In this document: positions 5,480 through 6,717 of the stretch, one piece after another
Layout of the letters: the number at the start of each line of letters is the position of its first letter
Position numbering within the stretch: position 1 is the first letter of the stretch
Source: Propionibacteriaceae bacterium
Lineage (GTDB): Bacteria; Actinomycetota; Actinomycetes; Propionibacteriales; Propionibacteriaceae
Direction: 5' to 3'
Assembly: GCA_031254155.1 (NCBI GenBank)
Contig: JAIRVA010000246.1
Location: 1 to 6,717, forward strand
Length of the DNA: 6,717 bases
Position numbers and translations under genes: made by a program
Notes under the pieces: generated by a model
The model's input: the letters and a program-made list of their open reading frames with translations, nothing else
Database searches by the model: none
Told to the model about the DNA's origin: nothing

Positions 5480-6588
5480 TGCCTGCCGCCACGACGACCG
5501 CCACCGCGATCAGTCTTCGCGATTTGCGCAAGGTGTACGGTGACCACGTCGTCATCGCCGACCTCTCGATGGAGATCCGGGAGGGTGAGTTCTTCACCCT
5601 CCTGGGCCCGTCGGGCTGCGGCAAGACGACCCTGCTCCGCATGATCGCGGGTTTCAACTCGATTGAGGGCGGTACGATCTCGTTCAACGGTGAGGTCATC
5701 AACGACCTCGCCCCCGCCGCCCGGAACATCGGCATGGTTTTCCAGAACTATGCTCTTTTCCCCCAGATGACAGCGGCGAAGAATGTCGCCTTCGGGTTGG
5801 AGAACCGCCACGTCCCGAAGCCCGAGATCTCCCCGCTGGTCGACACGGCCCTGGGTGACGTCCACATGGAGACCCTGAAGGACCGCCTGCCGGGCATGAT
5901 GTCGGGTGGCCAGCAGCAGCGCGTCGCCCTCGCCCGCGCCCTGGTGATCAAGCCGGCCGTTCTGCTGATGGACGAGCCGCTGTCCAACCTCGACGCCAAG
6001 CTGCGGGTGGAGATGCGGACGACGATCCGTGACATCCAGCACCGGGCGGGCATCACGACGGTGTACGTGACGCACGACCAGGAGGAGGCCATGTCGGTTT
6101 CCGACCGGATCGCGGTCATGAACGAGGGGGTCGTCCAGCAGCTGGGTACCCCGCCGGAGATCTACCACCGCCCCGCCAACCTGTTCGTGGCCGGGTTCAT
6201 CGGCAAGACCAACACCCTCCGCCGGACGGTCCGCCGGGCGGGCGGGCGTACGCTCGTCCTGCTCGACGCCTCCCACCCGCTGGACATCACCGACCAGACC
6301 AACCCCGCCGCAGTCGGGGACGAGGTCGTCGTGTCTGTCCGCCCGGAGGCGGCCGCGGTCGCCGGCACCGGCGTACCCGCGACCATCGTCGACCAGACCT
6401 TCCTCGGCGGGCAGAACCAGGTCCGCGCCGAACTGGCGGGCGGGGACGTCATGGAGTTTATGGAGTTCTCGCGCGGCGTGACGCACGCGTGGACGCCCGG
6501 CCAGCCCGTGACGCTGGAGTTCGACCAGAACCGGCTCAACTTCTTCGACCCGGGTTCGGGCGAGTCCGTCATGGCGGCACCCCGATGA
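5479..6588 (+). CDS. ABC importer ATP-binding protein (PotA/FbpC/AfuC-like)
   Basis: This 369-residue cytoplasmic ATPase powers the importer. Its nucleotide-binding domain is complete: Walker A GPSGCGKT (43-50), Q-loop Gln89 in VFQNYALFP, signature MSGGQQQRV (141-149), Walker B VLLMDE (161-166), D-loop SNLD (169-172) and H-loop His199. The signature starts with Met instead of the usual Leu, a mild change. After about residue 240 comes a TOBE-type C-terminal domain (VVVSVRPEAA at 283-292), as in spermidine, iron and phosphonate importers. The start ATG shares one base with the stop of the binding-protein gene (TGATG), so translation is probably coupled; GGTGAG just before it is a weak ribosome site. 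The family covers several substrates, so this subunit does not identify the ligand. Confidence 0.93.
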   Translation: MPAATTTATAISLRDLRKVYGDHVVIADLSMEIREGEFFTLLGPSGCGKTTLLRMIAGFNSIEGGTISFNGEVINDLAPAARNIGMVFQNYALFPQMTAAKNVAFGLENRHVPKPEISPLVDTALGDVHMETLKDRLPGMMSGGQQQRVALARALVIKPAVLLMDEPLSNLDAKLRVEMRTTIRDIQHRAGITTVYVTHDQEEAMSVSDRIAVMNEGVVQQLGTPPEIYHRPANLFVAGFIGKTNTLRRTVRRAGGRTLVLLDASHPLDITDQTNPAAVGDEVVVSVRPEAAAVAGTGVPATIVDQTFLGGQNQVRAELAGGDVMEFMEFSRGVTHAWTPGQPVTLEFDQNRLNFFDPGSGESVMAAPR

Positions 6589-6717
6589 GTACGTCCACCA
6601 CCGCGGTCCGGCGCGCCCGGGCCAAGCCGGACATCTGGATGGGTACCTCGGCGGTACTGTCCCTGTTTTACCTTGTCATCGTCGTTTGGCCGATGTTCAC
6701 TGTCCTGCGGAAGTCGC
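6585..6717 (+). CDS. ABC importer permease, N-terminal fragment cut by the window end
   Basis: Only 44 codons are in the window. The start ATG overlaps the ATPase stop by four bases (ATGA), which fixes the frame and indicates translational coupling. A basic, cytoplasm-facing N-terminus (VRRARAKPD, residues 8-16) is followed by one hydrophobic segment (about 20-41, with VLSLFYLVIVVWPMF), then LRKS. This fits the first helix of a binding-protein-dependent permease. In Fe3+/AfuB-type systems one permease of about 550 residues often carries both membrane domains, but the total length cannot be judged here. It is the third gene of the importer operon. Confidence 0.8.
   Translation, partial: MSTSTTAVRRARAKPDIWMGTSAVLSLFYLVIVVWPMFTVLRKS

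Noticed and set aside
5194..6486. Minus-strand 430-codon frame opposite the binding-protein and ATPase genes
   Set aside because: Its Asp/Arg/His/Gly/Val-rich translation is the usual antisense shadow of GC-rich coding DNA.

Overview
The window is high-GC DNA, roughly two-thirds G+C by eye, with tightly packed genes. It most likely comes from an actinomycetote. The reasons are the GC-rich third codon positions, the GTG start of rsmA, the actinobacterial look of TatD (IHDRDA, VETDAPYLTP) and RsmA, and a lipoprotein with a long Ser/Thr/Gly/Ala linker. This placement is an inference, and no genus is claimed.

Left part (1-1798): a 425-residue MFS_3/EntS-like exporter gene lies on the minus strand (134-1411). 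It is flanked by a near-perfect 20-bp inverted repeat at 1-20 and 1451-1470. Six tandem 8-bp units (63-110) lie beyond its 3' end. The 387-bp gap to the next gene holds a G-rich array of degenerate ~40-bp units, each opening with a GTAC core, then a likely -10 box. The plus-strand gene for a fructose-6-phosphate aldolase-type (FSA/TalC) enzyme follows at 1799-2470.

Middle part (2478-4223): rsmA and tatD form a minus-strand pair, tatD first. They converge on fsa with only 7 bp between the stop codons. This is the common actinobacterial/firmicute tatD-rsmA housekeeping neighbourhood, here without rnmV between the two genes.

Right part (4224-6717): an AT-rich divergent promoter region separates tatD from a plus-strand ABC importer operon. 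The operon order is substrate-binding lipoprotein, ATPase and the start of a permease cut off by the window end. Its genes overlap by 1 and 4 nt. The importer belongs to the Fe3+/AfuA/phosphonate group. The binding protein lacks the paired tyrosines of classical ferric-binding proteins, so a phosphorylated organic ligand is at least as plausible as iron.

Across the whole window the palindrome GTAC is about three times commoner than base composition predicts. It occurs inside genes as well as in the intergenic array. In coding DNA it comes partly from the otherwise rare valine codon GTA placed before C, especially in Val-Pro pairs. This is the most unusual property of the window. I do not see a recognisable new multi-gene system here: the genes are ordinary, and the interest lies in repeats and word usage.
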